A program made the translations under genes and the position numbers. Shown here piece by piece: positions 34,943 to 44,479 of a stretch of 64,000 nt of DNA. The notes beneath the pieces were generated by a model, which ran no database searches, was not told where the DNA came from, and saw nothing but the letters and a program-made list of their open reading frames with translations. Source of the stretch: Chloroflexi bacterium TSY. Its GTDB lineage: Bacteria > Chloroflexota > Anaerolineae > Caldilineales > Caldilineaceae. The stretch spans positions 1 through 64,000 of the forward strand of contig JAHBNG010000048.1 of assembly GCA_019217005.1 (NCBI GenBank). The letters are read 5' to 3'. Position 1 is the first letter of the stretch. Each line of letters begins with the position of its first letter.

Positions 34943-35849
34943 GATTTCTTTCTGGGCACGTTTTGCCTATCGGCGGCGTCACTGGATCGGATTTCTCTTC
35001 ATTGCTCCCTGGCTTCTTTCTGTCCTCTGGTTCGATGTCATTCCTTTTTTTGTGAATCTCTACTTGAGCTTTACAGATTACTCCGTTGGGTTGGCAATTC
35101 CCAACTGGATTGGGCTTGAAAACTATCGGGAGATGTTCACAGAGGATGATCTCTATTTGAAAAGTCTCGGGAATACGATTACCTACTTGGTGATGAGTAT
35201 TCCATTGCGTCTTTTGACAGCCTTCGTGATTGCACTGATTTTGAATACGCGTATCTTCGGGTTGGGAACCTTCCGAACGATTTTTTACATTCCCTCTGTT
35301 GTACCCATCGTCGCAACAGCGATCATTTTTACGGGTATCTTTAATGCGCGTTATGGGATCTTGAATCAACTGTTGATCGCGTCTGGCCTTGATCCAATCC
35401 GCTGGCTGACGCGACCCGAATGGATCAAACCGTCAATGGTGATCATGAGCATGTGGGGCTTTGGCGCGCAGATGGTGATCTTCTTGGCCGGTTTGCAAGG
35501 TATTCCACAGGAATTATACGAAGCCGCTGACATTGACGGAGCGAGTTGGTGGCAAAAGCTGATGAATGTGACCGTGCCATTGATGACGCCTGTGATCTTC
35601 TTCAACTTGATCATTGGGATTATTGGGGGCTTCCAGGTCTTTGCTTCTGCTTACGTTTTGATTGGTGTCAACGGTGGCCCGCTACAGGCAGGTCTTTTCT
35701 ATGTACTCCATCTCTATAACAATGCGTTCAGCTATTTCAAAATGGGCTATGCTTCAGCCATGTCCGTGATTCTTTTCTTGATTATCCTCGTTTTTACACT
35801 GATCACCGTCCGTTCCTCCGATCGTTGGGTCTATTATGGAGACGGTTAA
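34890..35849 (+). CDS. Sugar ABC transporter permease (MalF/UgpA-like)
   Basis: 319 residues with six membrane segments, starting at an ATG inside the 3' end of the glycosyltransferase frame. The EAA loop IPQELYEAADIDGASWWQKL is intact and contacts the ATPase. FARYAYRRR-type N-terminal start and SFTDYSVGLAIPNWIGLENY periplasmic loop are usual for the family. It forms a heterodimer with the product of 35887-36738. The ATPase gene is not adjacent, as is common when a shared MsmX-type ATPase is used. Confidence 0.92.
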   Translation: MSQSIAQPTTAIKQKTNEISFWARFAYRRRHWIGFLFIAPWLLSVLWFDVIPFFVNLYLSFTDYSVGLAIPNWIGLENYREMFTEDDLYLKSLGNTITYLVMSIPLRLLTAFVIALILNTRIFGLGTFRTIFYIPSVVPIVATAIIFTGIFNARYGILNQLLIASGLDPIRWLTRPEWIKPSMVIMSMWGFGAQMVIFLAGLQGIPQELYEAADIDGASWWQKLMNVTVPLMTPVIFFNLIIGIIGGFQVFASAYVLIGVNGGPLQAGLFYVLHLYNNAFSYFKMGYASAMSVILFLIILVFTLITVRSSDRWVYYGDG

Positions 35850-35886
35850 AGTATCGTAAATCTAAAATCGTAAATCTGAGATCAAA

Positions 35887-36738
35887 ATGATTGAATCGAC
35901 TACAAGCAAATTTGCGCGCTGGATCATCACCTATCCTCTTCTCATCGCTGGCTCGCTCGTGATGCTCTTTCCGCTCGCCTGGACCTTTTCTACATCTCTC
36001 AAGACGGCCGAGACTGTGACGTTGCGCGAAATTCAGTTGATTCCCGATCCGATCATGTGGTCCAATTATGTGACGATCTTTCAAGAAGCACCCATGTTGC
36101 GTTATACGATCAATTCGCTGATCATTGTCGTGGCCGCAGTGTTCGGTGGTCTTCTGGTCTGCTCATTGGCAGGATATGCCTTTGCACGGATTCCCTTTCC
36201 TGGACGCAATGCCTTCTTTATCCTTTTGCTCAGCACCATGATGCTGCCCGCTGTTGTGCGTCTCATTCCACTCTTTGTGATCTTCGATAGACTCGGGTGG
36301 GTTAATACATTTTTGCCTTTGACGATCCCGCGTCTGCTTGGGCACGATGCCTTCTATATCTTTCTCATGCGCCAATTTTTCCGGGGCATCCCAGAAGAGC
36401 TGAGCGATGCGGCCCGCATTGATGGCTGCAATGATTTTGGCATCTGGTGGCGCATCATCATCCCCAACTCCAAGCCCGTGTTGGCCGCAGTTGCTATCTT
36501 CTCCTTTCAATTTGCTTGGAACGATTTCCTCTCACCCCTGATCTATTTGGGGGCGAATCAAGATCTTTGGACCTTGGCTCTTGGCCTCAATGCCCAGAAA
36601 GGCTTTGAAGGCGAAATCACCAGCCTCCATAAGATGATGGTGATGTCTATCTACATGATTATTCCGGTGCTCGGCATCTTTGCCGTTGGTCAACAATATA
36701 TGATTCGTGGCGTTACCTTCTCTGGACTGAAAGGCTAG
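35887..36738 (+). CDS. Sugar ABC transporter permease (MalG/UgpE-like)
   Basis: 283 residues with six membrane segments. The EAA loop is IPEELSDAARIDGCNDFGIW. Typical family segments: LVMLFPLAWTFSTSLKT near the N terminus, LSTMMLPAVVRLIPLFVIF and a final VGQQYMIRGVTFSGLKG. It is the partner of the preceding permease, 37 bases upstream. Specificity would come from the solute-binding lipoprotein at 37944, which probably belongs to the same system. Confidence 0.92.
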   Translation: MIESTTSKFARWIITYPLLIAGSLVMLFPLAWTFSTSLKTAETVTLREIQLIPDPIMWSNYVTIFQEAPMLRYTINSLIIVVAAVFGGLLVCSLAGYAFARIPFPGRNAFFILLLSTMMLPAVVRLIPLFVIFDRLGWVNTFLPLTIPRLLGHDAFYIFLMRQFFRGIPEELSDAARIDGCNDFGIWWRIIIPNSKPVLAAVAIFSFQFAWNDFLSPLIYLGANQDLWTLALGLNAQKGFEGEITSLHKMMVMSIYMIIPVLGIFAVGQQYMIRGVTFSGLKG

Positions 36739-36749
36739 GAAATTGTGAG

Positions 36750-37046
36750 ATGAACGTTATTGTTGACCTTTGTGTCGTGCCCATTGGTGTTGGCGTCTCT
36801 GTCTCAGACTATGTGGTTGCTTGTGAGCGCATTTTGAATGAGGCAGGGCTTAAAACGCAACTCCATGCCTATGGCACCAACATTGAGGGCGAATGGGACG
36901 TCGTTTTTGCTGCGATCAAGCGTTGCCATGAAGTTGTCCACGAAATGGGGGCGCCACGTATTTCAACCAGTATCAAAGCTGGAACGCGTACAGACCGTGC
37001 ACAATCAATGACTGATAAGATCGCTAGTGTGCAAGAAAAGCTGTAA
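36750..37046 (+). CDS. MTH1187-family thiamine-binding protein
   Basis: 98 residues. It matches the small ferredoxin-like MTH1187/YkoF-type family: VDLCVVPIGVGVSVSDYV at the N terminus, HAYGTNIEGEWDVVFAAI in the middle and RISTSIKAGTRTDR at the end. These proteins form tetramers and bind thiamine or a related compound in the cytoplasm. It starts 11 bases after the second permease, so it may share its transcript. Confidence 0.88.
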   Translation: MNVIVDLCVVPIGVGVSVSDYVVACERILNEAGLKTQLHAYGTNIEGEWDVVFAAIKRCHEVVHEMGAPRISTSIKAGTRTDRAQSMTDKIASVQEKL

Positions 37047-37081
37047 AATCGCATTGGTTCTGTGACCTCATCTTTATCTTT

Positions 37082-38011
37082 ATGGATAAGAAAATCCTCG
37101 TCATTGGTTCAAGTGGTTACCTGGGTCAGATGGTCACGAAAATGCTGGGCGACGTCGCTATTGCTACCCACCGCAGCGCACCAAAATTTCATCACTCCCT
37201 TCCATACGATTTTTATCAAGATGCAACGCTGCCCCTCGCCGATTTAGAAATGGGGTCAAAGATGGTGGTGATCTTTACGGCGGCTGTTGAAATGAACAAA
37301 CCAGCGGACATAGTCGTAGACGGCATGCAGCGATTGTTAAATCAGCTGAGAGAATGCCGGTTTATCTATCTTTCCAGTGACGCTGTCTTCAGTGGGGAAA
37401 AAGGCAACTATGCAGAGCATGACTCTCCCCAACCACTCAATGACTATGGACGAAATCTTGTGCTGTGTGAGGAGCTTGTGCAAGGTATGATCTCAGACAG
37501 TTGTATCATCCGGCCGAGCTACATCTATGGCTTTGTTGGCGGTGAACTTGATACAAGACTGTCACAAACGCGCGATAAGTTACTGCACGGTGAGATATAC
37601 ATAGCATATAATGATTACTACAAGAGCCCTCTATCGGTACATCAGGTTGCAGATGCAGTTGTTCGTCTTGCAGAGTCAGATTACACTGGTCCAATTCATG
37701 TTGCCGGGCCGAAGATGAGTGTCTATGAGTTTCAACGGCGGGCTATGTTGGCATTAAATATCGATATATCGGGACTCCAGCAAGAGCCGATGCCCAACAG
37801 ATCAGGATTGATGCGGGACACTTCTCTTAATTCATCGAGATGGTGGGCAATTCGTGATGCGCAACCGATAACGATTGAGACGGCCCTTCAAATAAACTGT
37901 AACCGAAGAGAACATTGTAGCAGATTTCCCCTGGAACAGTATAATGAAATACAAATCACCTGTCTATCTCGCTCTCTTGATACTACTTTTGTTCAGCACG
38001 GTCCAATGTAG
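37082..38011 (+). CDS. NAD(P)-dependent epimerase/RmlD-like sugar-nucleotide reductase
   Basis: 309 residues. The Rossmann motif KILVIGSSGYLGQMVTKML starts the protein, FIYLSSDAVFSGEKGNYAEH is the RmlD/SDR-type active-site Ser region, and the Y-x3-K pattern appears as DYGRNLVLCEEL with Asn-Leu-Val in place of the usual Lys spacing, so the catalytic Lys is doubtful. IRPSYIYG and the HVAGPKMSVYEFQ C-terminal motif support the family. The last 68 bases overlap the next gene, and the tail after residue 270 looks unlike the family, so the 3' end may have been altered. Confidence 0.75.
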   Translation: MDKKILVIGSSGYLGQMVTKMLGDVAIATHRSAPKFHHSLPYDFYQDATLPLADLEMGSKMVVIFTAAVEMNKPADIVVDGMQRLLNQLRECRFIYLSSDAVFSGEKGNYAEHDSPQPLNDYGRNLVLCEELVQGMISDSCIIRPSYIYGFVGGELDTRLSQTRDKLLHGEIYIAYNDYYKSPLSVHQVADAVVRLAESDYTGPIHVAGPKMSVYEFQRRAMLALNIDISGLQQEPMPNRSGLMRDTSLNSSRWWAIRDAQPITIETALQINCNRREHCSRFPLEQYNEIQITCLSRSLDTTFVQHGPM

Positions 38012-39344
38012 ACGCTCTCGCCCAACGGCGCTCGAATCGCTCGGCGCAACAGCGCAAAGCCAGACAGTGGAGCAGCAGCCCACACCCCAACCAACCCTTC
38101 CAATCACGAACGACGATACGGTCAAAGTTCGCTATATCACATTCCTTCCCTATATTGGCACACCGGAAGAGGTTGAAAAAACGCTGGCAAAACGCTTTGA
38201 AGAGATTCACCCTGAGATTGAGGTTAATGTTGCCCGTTATCGGCGGGATCCGCTAAGCTACCTCAAGAGTGATTCGCCGCCCGATATTTTGATGTACAAC
38301 ACCAGTTATGATCTCTATTCTTTTGCTGAGCAGGGCCTGATCGCTGATTTACGCGAAATTTGGGCAGAGACAGAACTGCTAGATACGCTATCGCCTGGGC
38401 TACGCTCCCTTGGTGAATGGGATGGAGGCTTGTATTGGATTCCGTTTGCCTATAGTTGGTCTGCTATTTACTACAATAAGCAGATTTTTGACGAGTTTGG
38501 TCTCGAGCCACCGACTACGTGGGAAGATTTTCTTTTCCTGTGTGACACACTTCTCGCAAACAATGTGACTCCTCTCGCTCTGGCTGGCAGTTCTCCTTGG
38601 GCTTCGTCTTTGTGGTTCGACTATCTCAATCTACGGATGAATGGCGCAGAATTTCATCGCCGTCTGACGAGGGGGCAAGAGTCATACGACAGTGCACAAG
38701 TGCGGGATGTCTTCGAGGCATGGACTGGATTGCTGGAACAGGGGTATTTTGGAGAGAACGCGCACCGTTCGTTGATCTCCCAAAGTATGCGCATGGTGCT
38801 CAATTCTGATGAGCGGTTGCCAAATTCAGAAGGCGCAGCCATGATCCTGCTCAATTCGTTGACATTTACAGAAGTGAGCGCCGATACTCGACAGAAATTT
38901 GAAGCACAGACGGGCTTCTTTCGTTTTCCCCTCATTCAGCCAGACATACCGAATGCAGAAGTGACGAGCTCGTTGGGCTATATCATTCCTGCGAACGCAC
39001 AGAACTGGCAGCAAGCCGTTGAGTATTTGGCCTTTTTAAGCATACCGGACGTTCAGCTCGAACTTAAGCAAAGAGCAGGACCAACCTTGAACTACATTCC
39101 ATCCAATATTGGTAACAGGGCCAGCAATCTATCCGCTGAAACCCAGTATGGCATACAGCTCATCAATGATGCAGATGAACTCGTGTTGGGGCTTTTCATC
39201 GAAAGCCCCGAACGAATGCAAAAAGAGCTTGATCGGGTTCTTCGTCGCTTTGCAAATGGCAGAGAAAAGGTGGAGCAATTGCAGCAAGCTCTCGAGAAAG
39301 CGCGTCAGGATGCATTAGAGGAAGGGCTGTTTATTGCGCCATAG
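37944..39344 (+). CDS. ABC transporter sugar-binding lipoprotein (family 1 solute-binding)
   Basis: 466 residues. A hydrophobic start with a lipobox (LLLLFSTVQC) is followed by a low-complexity linker rich in Thr, Gln and Pro and then a family 1 binding fold: FEEIHPEIEVNVARYR, DILMYNTSYDLYSFAEQGLI, WIPFAYSWSAIYYNKQIFDEFGL-type segment and TWEDFLFLCDTLLANNVTPL. A coiled C terminus (EKVEQLQQALEKARQDALEE) is added. It likely delivers a sugar or oligosaccharide to the permeases at 34890-36738. Confidence 0.9.
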   Translation: MKYKSPVYLALLILLLFSTVQCRRSRPTALESLGATAQSQTVEQQPTPQPTLPITNDDTVKVRYITFLPYIGTPEEVEKTLAKRFEEIHPEIEVNVARYRRDPLSYLKSDSPPDILMYNTSYDLYSFAEQGLIADLREIWAETELLDTLSPGLRSLGEWDGGLYWIPFAYSWSAIYYNKQIFDEFGLEPPTTWEDFLFLCDTLLANNVTPLALAGSSPWASSLWFDYLNLRMNGAEFHRRLTRGQESYDSAQVRDVFEAWTGLLEQGYFGENAHRSLISQSMRMVLNSDERLPNSEGAAMILLNSLTFTEVSADTRQKFEAQTGFFRFPLIQPDIPNAEVTSSLGYIIPANAQNWQQAVEYLAFLSIPDVQLELKQRAGPTLNYIPSNIGNRASNLSAETQYGIQLINDADELVLGLFIESPERMQKELDRVLRRFANGREKVEQLQQALEKARQDALEEGLFIAP

Positions 39345-39390
39345 TTCGAGCATTTATAGATGTTCAGATAATGTTTTTCCACGTAGGGTT

Positions 39391-39617
39391 CATTTACACA
39401 CTTTGTGGTACACACTCTAAAAGAGTAGTATAATATTCGAAGCTTGTAACCGAACCGATTGCTAATCCGATCCCACGTCACCCGAATCGATGTAACACGT
39501 GGGGTTCTTATTTTCGGCCTTGGTCATCGTTTCGGCCAAGTGACAGTCACTTTTCGCACAAGCGAGCCGGGTACCAGTCGGGTTCTGAGCGCATCTAGGT
39601 GAAGTGACTGTCACTTT
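39391..39617. repeat. Repeats in the gene-free space before the PhyH gene
   Basis: CATTTACACACTTTGTGGTA (39391) is a single right arm of family B. AAGTGACAGTCACTTTT (near 39538) and AAGTGACTGTCACTTTT (near 39601) are two near-identical palindromes about 63 bases apart, possible operators or ends of one small element. GGCCTTGGTCATCGTTTCGG (near 39517) recurs in similar form near 60450. No gene is visible from 39345 to 39714. Confidence 0.55.
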
Positions 39618-39714
39618 TTGGACGAATCCGTGACTATGACCTTATTTTCAGATACCGGCAGAGACGCAGTGAGTTGAACAGTTACGTTTTCAGATCTGAA
39701 CCAAGGAGAGAATC

Positions 39715-40662
39715 ATGTTGGAGTATGTTCCTGCGGAAGAGCAGGTCCGTCAGTTTGATGAAGAGGGATATCTAATTGTACGCAATGCGCTGGATAGCGA
39801 GACGATTTCGCAGTTGATCGAGGCAAGTGATCGGCTCATTGCCAGTGATCGCACGCTCAATCGCCAACGTCGCGAAGATGGTCTCTACGATGGCTTTCGC
39901 AACTGTGTGAGCATCGATGATGCCTATATTCCGCTGTTAACCCACTCGACCATTCTCCCGCTTGTCATTCAACTACTGGGTGCGAATCTTCAATTGATGA
40001 CGTCGCATTTGATCTACAAAAAACCCGACCTCCCAGGCACGCTTCCTACCCATCGCAGCCCTGGTTGGCACCGTGACTACATGCAGGCAATGGTCGATAT
40101 GGGGCACTATGCCATCCCGCGGATTGAACTCAAGTGTGCTTATTATCTCACCGATCTAAGCGAACCCAATACGGGGGCAACAATGGTTGTGCCCGGTAGC
40201 AATCAACTGAAAGAACCGATTGAAATCCCAGAGGGTCAGACAGATCCGGTTGGTGCGCTTGAACCAACGCTGAATCCGGGAGATTGTTTGCTCTTTGAGA
40301 ACCGCACCTGGCATGCCGGTGGTGCGAATCTCTCTAGCTGGACGCGCAAATGTGTGATGATTGGCTATGGCTACCGCTGGGTGATGCCGATGGACTTTCG
40401 GCGTCAGAAACCAGATCTGGTCGAGAAACTAACGCCTCTAGAGCGCTATCTAGTTGGTGAGCAATATGATGACGTGGAGGGATTCCAACCTAGTGGTGGT
40501 GCCAACCCGCTCAAAGATTGGTGTGGAGAACACAACGTACCCACAGCACGTCATTATGGCCCCAACGGAACGATCACAAATGTCTACCCCAACAGTGGCG
40601 ACGTACCATTTAATACAAAGAAAACAAATGGGGAAATTCGGAAGGGTTCTCTGACCATGTGA
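39715..40662 (+). CDS. Phytanoyl-CoA dioxygenase (PhyH) family protein
   Basis: 315 residues from an ATG with GGAGAG just upstream. This is a non-haem Fe(II)/2-oxoglutarate dioxygenase fold: FDEEGYLIVRNALDSETISQ at the N terminus, the Fe ligands H-x-D in SPGWHRDYMQAMV (about residue 121) and the distal His in ENRTWHAGGAN (about 201), and an Arg-type 2-oxoglutarate contact in the SWTRKCVMIGYG strand. The substrate is unknown; such genes often sit with sugar dehydrogenases and sulfatases in catabolic clusters, and a Gfo/Idh/MocA dehydrogenase follows. Confidence 0.9.
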   Translation: MLEYVPAEEQVRQFDEEGYLIVRNALDSETISQLIEASDRLIASDRTLNRQRREDGLYDGFRNCVSIDDAYIPLLTHSTILPLVIQLLGANLQLMTSHLIYKKPDLPGTLPTHRSPGWHRDYMQAMVDMGHYAIPRIELKCAYYLTDLSEPNTGATMVVPGSNQLKEPIEIPEGQTDPVGALEPTLNPGDCLLFENRTWHAGGANLSSWTRKCVMIGYGYRWVMPMDFRRQKPDLVEKLTPLERYLVGEQYDDVEGFQPSGGANPLKDWCGEHNVPTARHYGPNGTITNVYPNSGDVPFNTKKTNGEIRKGSLTM

Positions 40663-40795
40663 TACGGATTTTAACAGATTGAGCAGATACAGAGGACGAA
40701 TTTGAATAGGAGTAACCTCGTTCAGTTTGAAACCAGGGATTGGGAAAATCCGGTCAATCCATAAAAAATCCCCATCATAAGAGGATAGAGCATTT

Positions 40796-41845
40796 ATGAA
40801 ACCGTTGAATTTCGCTATCATTGGCGCTGGCAATATCGGAAAGATCCAAGCGGAGGCAATTAAACACATCCCCGAAGCAAATGTTTCTGTGGTTTGCAAT
40901 CGCGGGGAAGCATCTGGCCGTGCTTTGGCTGAACAGTGTCATGCAGTATGGGTTGCAGATTTTGTAGAGGCCGTCCAGCAGGATGACGTGGACGTTGTGA
41001 CAATTTGTACGCCGAGCGGCAGTCATATGGAGATTGCTGTTGCGGCGGCGGCGGCAGGCAAACATCTCCTGGTCGAAAAACCGATTGATATTACCCTTCC
41101 GCGCGTGGACCGAATTATCCAAGCAGCTGAAGGTGCAGGGGTTGTATTGGCTTGTGTCTTTCCTTCGCGCTTTGCTTTGGGGGTTCACAAGGCAAAGGAA
41201 GCACTGGATGCAGGGCGGCTTGGTCGGCTAACTCTGGCAGACGTCTATGTAAAATGGTTCCGCCCACAGGAATATTATGACAATAACTGGCGTGGGACCT
41301 GGGCATTGGACGGTGGCGGTGCGCTAATGAATCAGTCGATTCATAGTATCGATTTGATCCAATGGTTGGTTGGTCCAGTCGATAACGTTTTTGCCCGTAC
41401 GGCGACGCTGGCCCATGAGATGGAGACGGAAGACACAGCCGCTGCGATTCTTACCTTTGCAAATGGTGCAATGGGTGTGATTCAGGGGGCAACTAGCTGC
41501 TGGCCCGGCGACCGACAGAGCGTAGAACTGCGCGGGGATCGGGGAACAATCGTCTTGGCTGAAGGGCGAATTGTGACGTGGGATCTGGAAGATGCCAAAC
41601 CAGGTGAAAGTGATGCCATGTTGAATCTCGAACAGGCCAAAGGCAGCGGAGCGGCTGACCCAACGGCAATTGGCTTTGAAATGCACCGACGTCAAATCGT
41701 AGATGTGGTTGAAGCCATTCACAGGGAGCGTCCACCAGCAATTTGGGGAGCAGAAGCTCGGAAGTCTGTTGAGATCATTCGAGCCATTTACAAGTCCGCT
41801 GCATCGAATCAGATTGTTACATTGCCCCTTCAAGACACGGATTAA
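40796..41845 (+). CDS. Gfo/Idh/MocA-family oxidoreductase
   Basis: 349 residues. The N-terminal Rossmann motif LNFAIIGAGNIGKIQAEAI binds NAD(P); VTICTPSGSHMEIAVAAAAA and HLLVEKPIDITL carry the conserved E-K-P with the catalytic Lys; GGGALMNQSIHSIDLIQWL has the second catalytic region (D/H near residue 182). The C-terminal beta-sheet domain is complete. It oxidises a sugar, inositol or related alcohol; the actual substrate cannot be told. It probably works with the PhyH protein upstream. Confidence 0.92.
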   Translation: MKPLNFAIIGAGNIGKIQAEAIKHIPEANVSVVCNRGEASGRALAEQCHAVWVADFVEAVQQDDVDVVTICTPSGSHMEIAVAAAAAGKHLLVEKPIDITLPRVDRIIQAAEGAGVVLACVFPSRFALGVHKAKEALDAGRLGRLTLADVYVKWFRPQEYYDNNWRGTWALDGGGALMNQSIHSIDLIQWLVGPVDNVFARTATLAHEMETEDTAAAILTFANGAMGVIQGATSCWPGDRQSVELRGDRGTIVLAEGRIVTWDLEDAKPGESDAMLNLEQAKGSGAADPTAIGFEMHRRQIVDVVEAIHRERPPAIWGAEARKSVEIIRAIYKSAASNQIVTLPLQDTD

Positions 41846-41902
41846 AAGAAAAATAGGACACAGAAGAACGCAGAACAACACTGATTTTTGATTTGATTGA
41901 TT

Positions 41903-43282
41903 ATGCGTATTGGTATTGATTTTGGCACAACCCACACCTCTGCAGCTTACTACGATGGCAAAAAGCTTCGCTATATTCTACTGGATCCTCATAACCAGAA
42001 TCCACAGATCCTGCGTTCCATGATCTATGTCAACCGTGAACATAAGCACGAGTTGGGCGTACAGGCTGTGCAACGCTTTTTGGAAGAGGATACGGGACGA
42101 GAGGTTGTCTTTGAAGAACGAATGGTGGGCACGATTGATTTCACCGTTGCGGGTATTGGCAAGACTGTTGGTCCGGATGGCGAGGATGGCGCCATCACTG
42201 TCGTGACTGACGTTGTCATTGATGCGGACGTTGGTGCACGAGGACGCCTCCTTCAGTCAATAAAGACAGGTCTGCAGTCTGCATCCTATACTGGCACCAC
42301 TATTTTTGGTCGACCCTATTCAGTGCAGGAGTTGATCGCTCTTATTTTAACCCACGTGCGCAAGCAGGCAGAAGAAAGTTTGGGGCAAGAGATTCGAGAA
42401 GCCGTGATCGGCCGACCGGTGATGTTTTCGACCGATTCAAAAACTGATGAATTGGCCGAGCAACGTTTGCGCGAAGCTGCGGAATTGGCTGGTTTTCGAG
42501 ACGTTGTCTTTGAAAAAGAGCCAATTGCTGCTGCACTCTTCTATCTAGCAGATATGCAGCAGCCAGAGACGCTTCTCGTTTTCGATTTTGGTGGAGGCAC
42601 GCTTGATCTGACGGTCGTCCGACTGGATAGCCAGCAGCGGCCAGAGATTCTCGCCGCACAGGGAGTCCTGATTGGCGGGGATGATTTGGATAGCGCGATG
42701 ATGCGCGACATCGTATCACCCCATTTTGGTACCAGATCGCGCATTGACATCTCGTACGATGGACGCGACGTGTATCTAAATGAACAAATCAAGGGCTGGC
42801 TCAATCGTTGGCAGACGATACCTCAACTTTCACGGCCAGACACATTGAAGATGATCAAAAGGGCGCGTCAATATGGTGGCAATCCCAAAGCGTTTGCCGC
42901 GCTGGAGTCGCTGGCAACGCAGAATTACGGATTTGCTCTGTTTGAAAAAATTGAGCAAGCAAAGCGAGTTCTTTCTGAGCAGAGAGAGACAACTTTTGCC
43001 ATGCAGGCCGATCAGATCGATATCGTCGTTGATGTGACGCGTCGTCAATTCAACGAAGCAATTCAGGATGAAGTCGTGGAGATTCGCCGTTCGGTACGTT
43101 CAGTGATCGAACAGGCGGGCATATCTGTGGGCGATCTCGATAGCGTCGTCACCACAGGTGGCTCATCTGCTATTCCACGATTTCAAGCAATGTTGAAACG
43201 TGAGTTTCCAGATGCTCATTTTGTTCAATCGGATGCGTTTGGCAGTGTGACAGGCGGGTTGGCCATTCGAGCAGCCAATTGA
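41903..43282 (+). CDS. Hsp70-like protein (YegD-type, nucleotide-binding domain only)
   Basis: 459 residues from ATG 41903. It has an actin/Hsp70 ATPase core: IGIDFGTTHTSAAYYDG (phosphate 1), LLVFDFGGGTLDLTVVRL (phosphate 2) and VVTTGGSSAIPRFQAML (adenosine). There is an extended helical insert at about residues 290-370, and the protein stops after the ATPase domain, with no peptide-binding domain. This is like E. coli YegD. Its clients are unknown. It stands between the dehydrogenase and a repeat-filled space. Confidence 0.88.
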   Translation: MRIGIDFGTTHTSAAYYDGKKLRYILLDPHNQNPQILRSMIYVNREHKHELGVQAVQRFLEEDTGREVVFEERMVGTIDFTVAGIGKTVGPDGEDGAITVVTDVVIDADVGARGRLLQSIKTGLQSASYTGTTIFGRPYSVQELIALILTHVRKQAEESLGQEIREAVIGRPVMFSTDSKTDELAEQRLREAAELAGFRDVVFEKEPIAAALFYLADMQQPETLLVFDFGGGTLDLTVVRLDSQQRPEILAAQGVLIGGDDLDSAMMRDIVSPHFGTRSRIDISYDGRDVYLNEQIKGWLNRWQTIPQLSRPDTLKMIKRARQYGGNPKAFAALESLATQNYGFALFEKIEQAKRVLSEQRETTFAMQADQIDIVVDVTRRQFNEAIQDEVVEIRRSVRSVIEQAGISVGDLDSVVTTGGSSAIPRFQAMLKREFPDAHFVQSDAFGSVTGGLAIRAAN

Positions 43283-43311
43283 GCAAGTATATCTGATTTC
43301 GGATTGATGGA

Positions 43312-43386
43312 GTGTACCGCAGAGTGTGTAAATGGACGCTGCGCAGTCAGAGAGTCGGCTGCATTTACGCACTGTGGGACACACTC
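43312..43386. repeat. Family B palindromic repeat, copy 2
   Basis: Arms around AGAGTGTGTAAATGG and CATTTACGCACTGTGGGACA with the middle GCAGTCAGAGAGTC. It lies about 30 bases after the Hsp70-like gene. Between it and the next repeat (43390-43577), the minus strand can be read as DPFSTQEEHVFRQLYHMPED..., a possible orphan gene fragment. Confidence 0.75.
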
Positions 43387-43577
43387 CCGATTGAAGATTT
43401 GAGAGAGCTTTGATGATCGTACCGCCCAATTGTAGAATAAGCAGCTTGCTTGTTCCGCATCACAAACGAATAGACTCTGCCATTTAGCCGAAAATCTATC
43501 TTTCAGGTTATGAAAATCCTCAGGCATATGATATAGTTGCCGGAACACATGTTCTTCTTGGGTTGAAAATGGATCGA

Positions 43578-43684
43578 GTAAGGCCATTTCAGAAAAATAA
43601 TTCCCCATTAAGACAAGCGCCGTAGCCTGGAATGGCTTTGGCTTTTCCTATCGAATTGGGTATTTTATTTTCTGGAAAAGCCTA
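43578..43684. repeat. Family D MITE-like repeat, copy 2
   Basis: Left end GTAAGGCCATTTCAGAAAAA, right end TTTTCTGGAAAAGCCTA. It shares the block CATTAAGACAAGC and CCTGGAATGGCTTTGG-like sequence with 28175-28302. Confidence 0.65.
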
Positions 43685-43731
43685 AAAAATTGAGAACTTG
43701 GTATTCGGGACTCTGAACGAGCATCAGACAG

Positions 43732-44352
43732 ATGAGTATAGAAATCGGGAAGATCGTCAAATCAAATAGCCACATTGACTATGTTTGTCATGTAAATGGA
43801 CCTGGAGAAGCAGAACTGTTGCCGACCCCCGCCGACTACGCTTTTGGTACCATGGTTTTGATCTCACTGAGTGCTCAGGACTGGAACAATTCCACTGAAT
43901 CGGGAGATGCATTGGTGGGCGTTATTTACAATACACAACTCCTGAACCCGGATTTTGGCGGAATGGGACCACGTCTGAGTCCACAACCAGAGTTGGAAAT
44001 TTTCTCCCCTGATTATTTATCAGAAACAGCTACGCTTGTGGGCATTCTGACGCTCGGTTGGCGTGGCTCAAACGGAGTATTGCATCAAGGTGTCCCAATC
44101 CTGTCGGCGATGGTGAACGGATCGGTTTATACCATGACGCCTGAAGAGGTAGAGGATTTTCACCAAGATCTGGATGGGAAACTGCACCTAAAGTACATAC
44201 CAGTTTTGCTTAGTCAGAACAACCCACTGATTGATCAATTAATCATATCACTCATGCAAAAGTTAGTGAGTCAATTTCCTGCTTGCCAGCAACAGCTCGA
44301 TTTAATCCGGAACAATCTAGCTTGGAAAAATATTGTACAGCCGGTAAGATAG
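43732..44352 (+). CDS. HAS-barrel-like protein upstream of HerA-type ATPase
   Basis: 206 residues from the ATG at 43732. The N-terminal 90 residues (IGKIVKSNSHIDYVCHVNGP..., AFGTMVLISL) have the beta-barrel pattern of the HAS domain that begins HerA helicases, but no ATPase follows in this protein. The rest is helical and unrecognised. It precedes the HerA-like gene by about 125 bases, with a family B repeat between them. In classical pairs the partner is the NurA nuclease; this protein shows no NurA motifs. Confidence 0.6.
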   Translation: MSIEIGKIVKSNSHIDYVCHVNGPGEAELLPTPADYAFGTMVLISLSAQDWNNSTESGDALVGVIYNTQLLNPDFGGMGPRLSPQPELEIFSPDYLSETATLVGILTLGWRGSNGVLHQGVPILSAMVNGSVYTMTPEEVEDFHQDLDGKLHLKYIPVLLSQNNPLIDQLIISLMQKLVSQFPACQQQLDLIRNNLAWKNIVQPVR

Positions 44353-44377
44353 GCGATTTATACGAACTATTTCGGGC

Positions 44378-44450
44378 GTGTATCCCAAAGTGTGTAAATG
44401 GAGCAGGCTTTCTAACTGAGCGGTCTCCATTTGCACACTTTGGGACACAT
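44378..44450. repeat. Family B palindromic repeat, copy 3
   Basis: Arms CGTGTATCCCAAAGTGTGTA...ATG and CATTTGCACACTTTGGGACA. Here the middle differs from the other copies. It separates the HAS-barrel gene from the HerA-like gene. Confidence 0.75.
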
Positions 44451-44479
44451 TGTCACTATTTCTGTCGGAAGTTATTATT

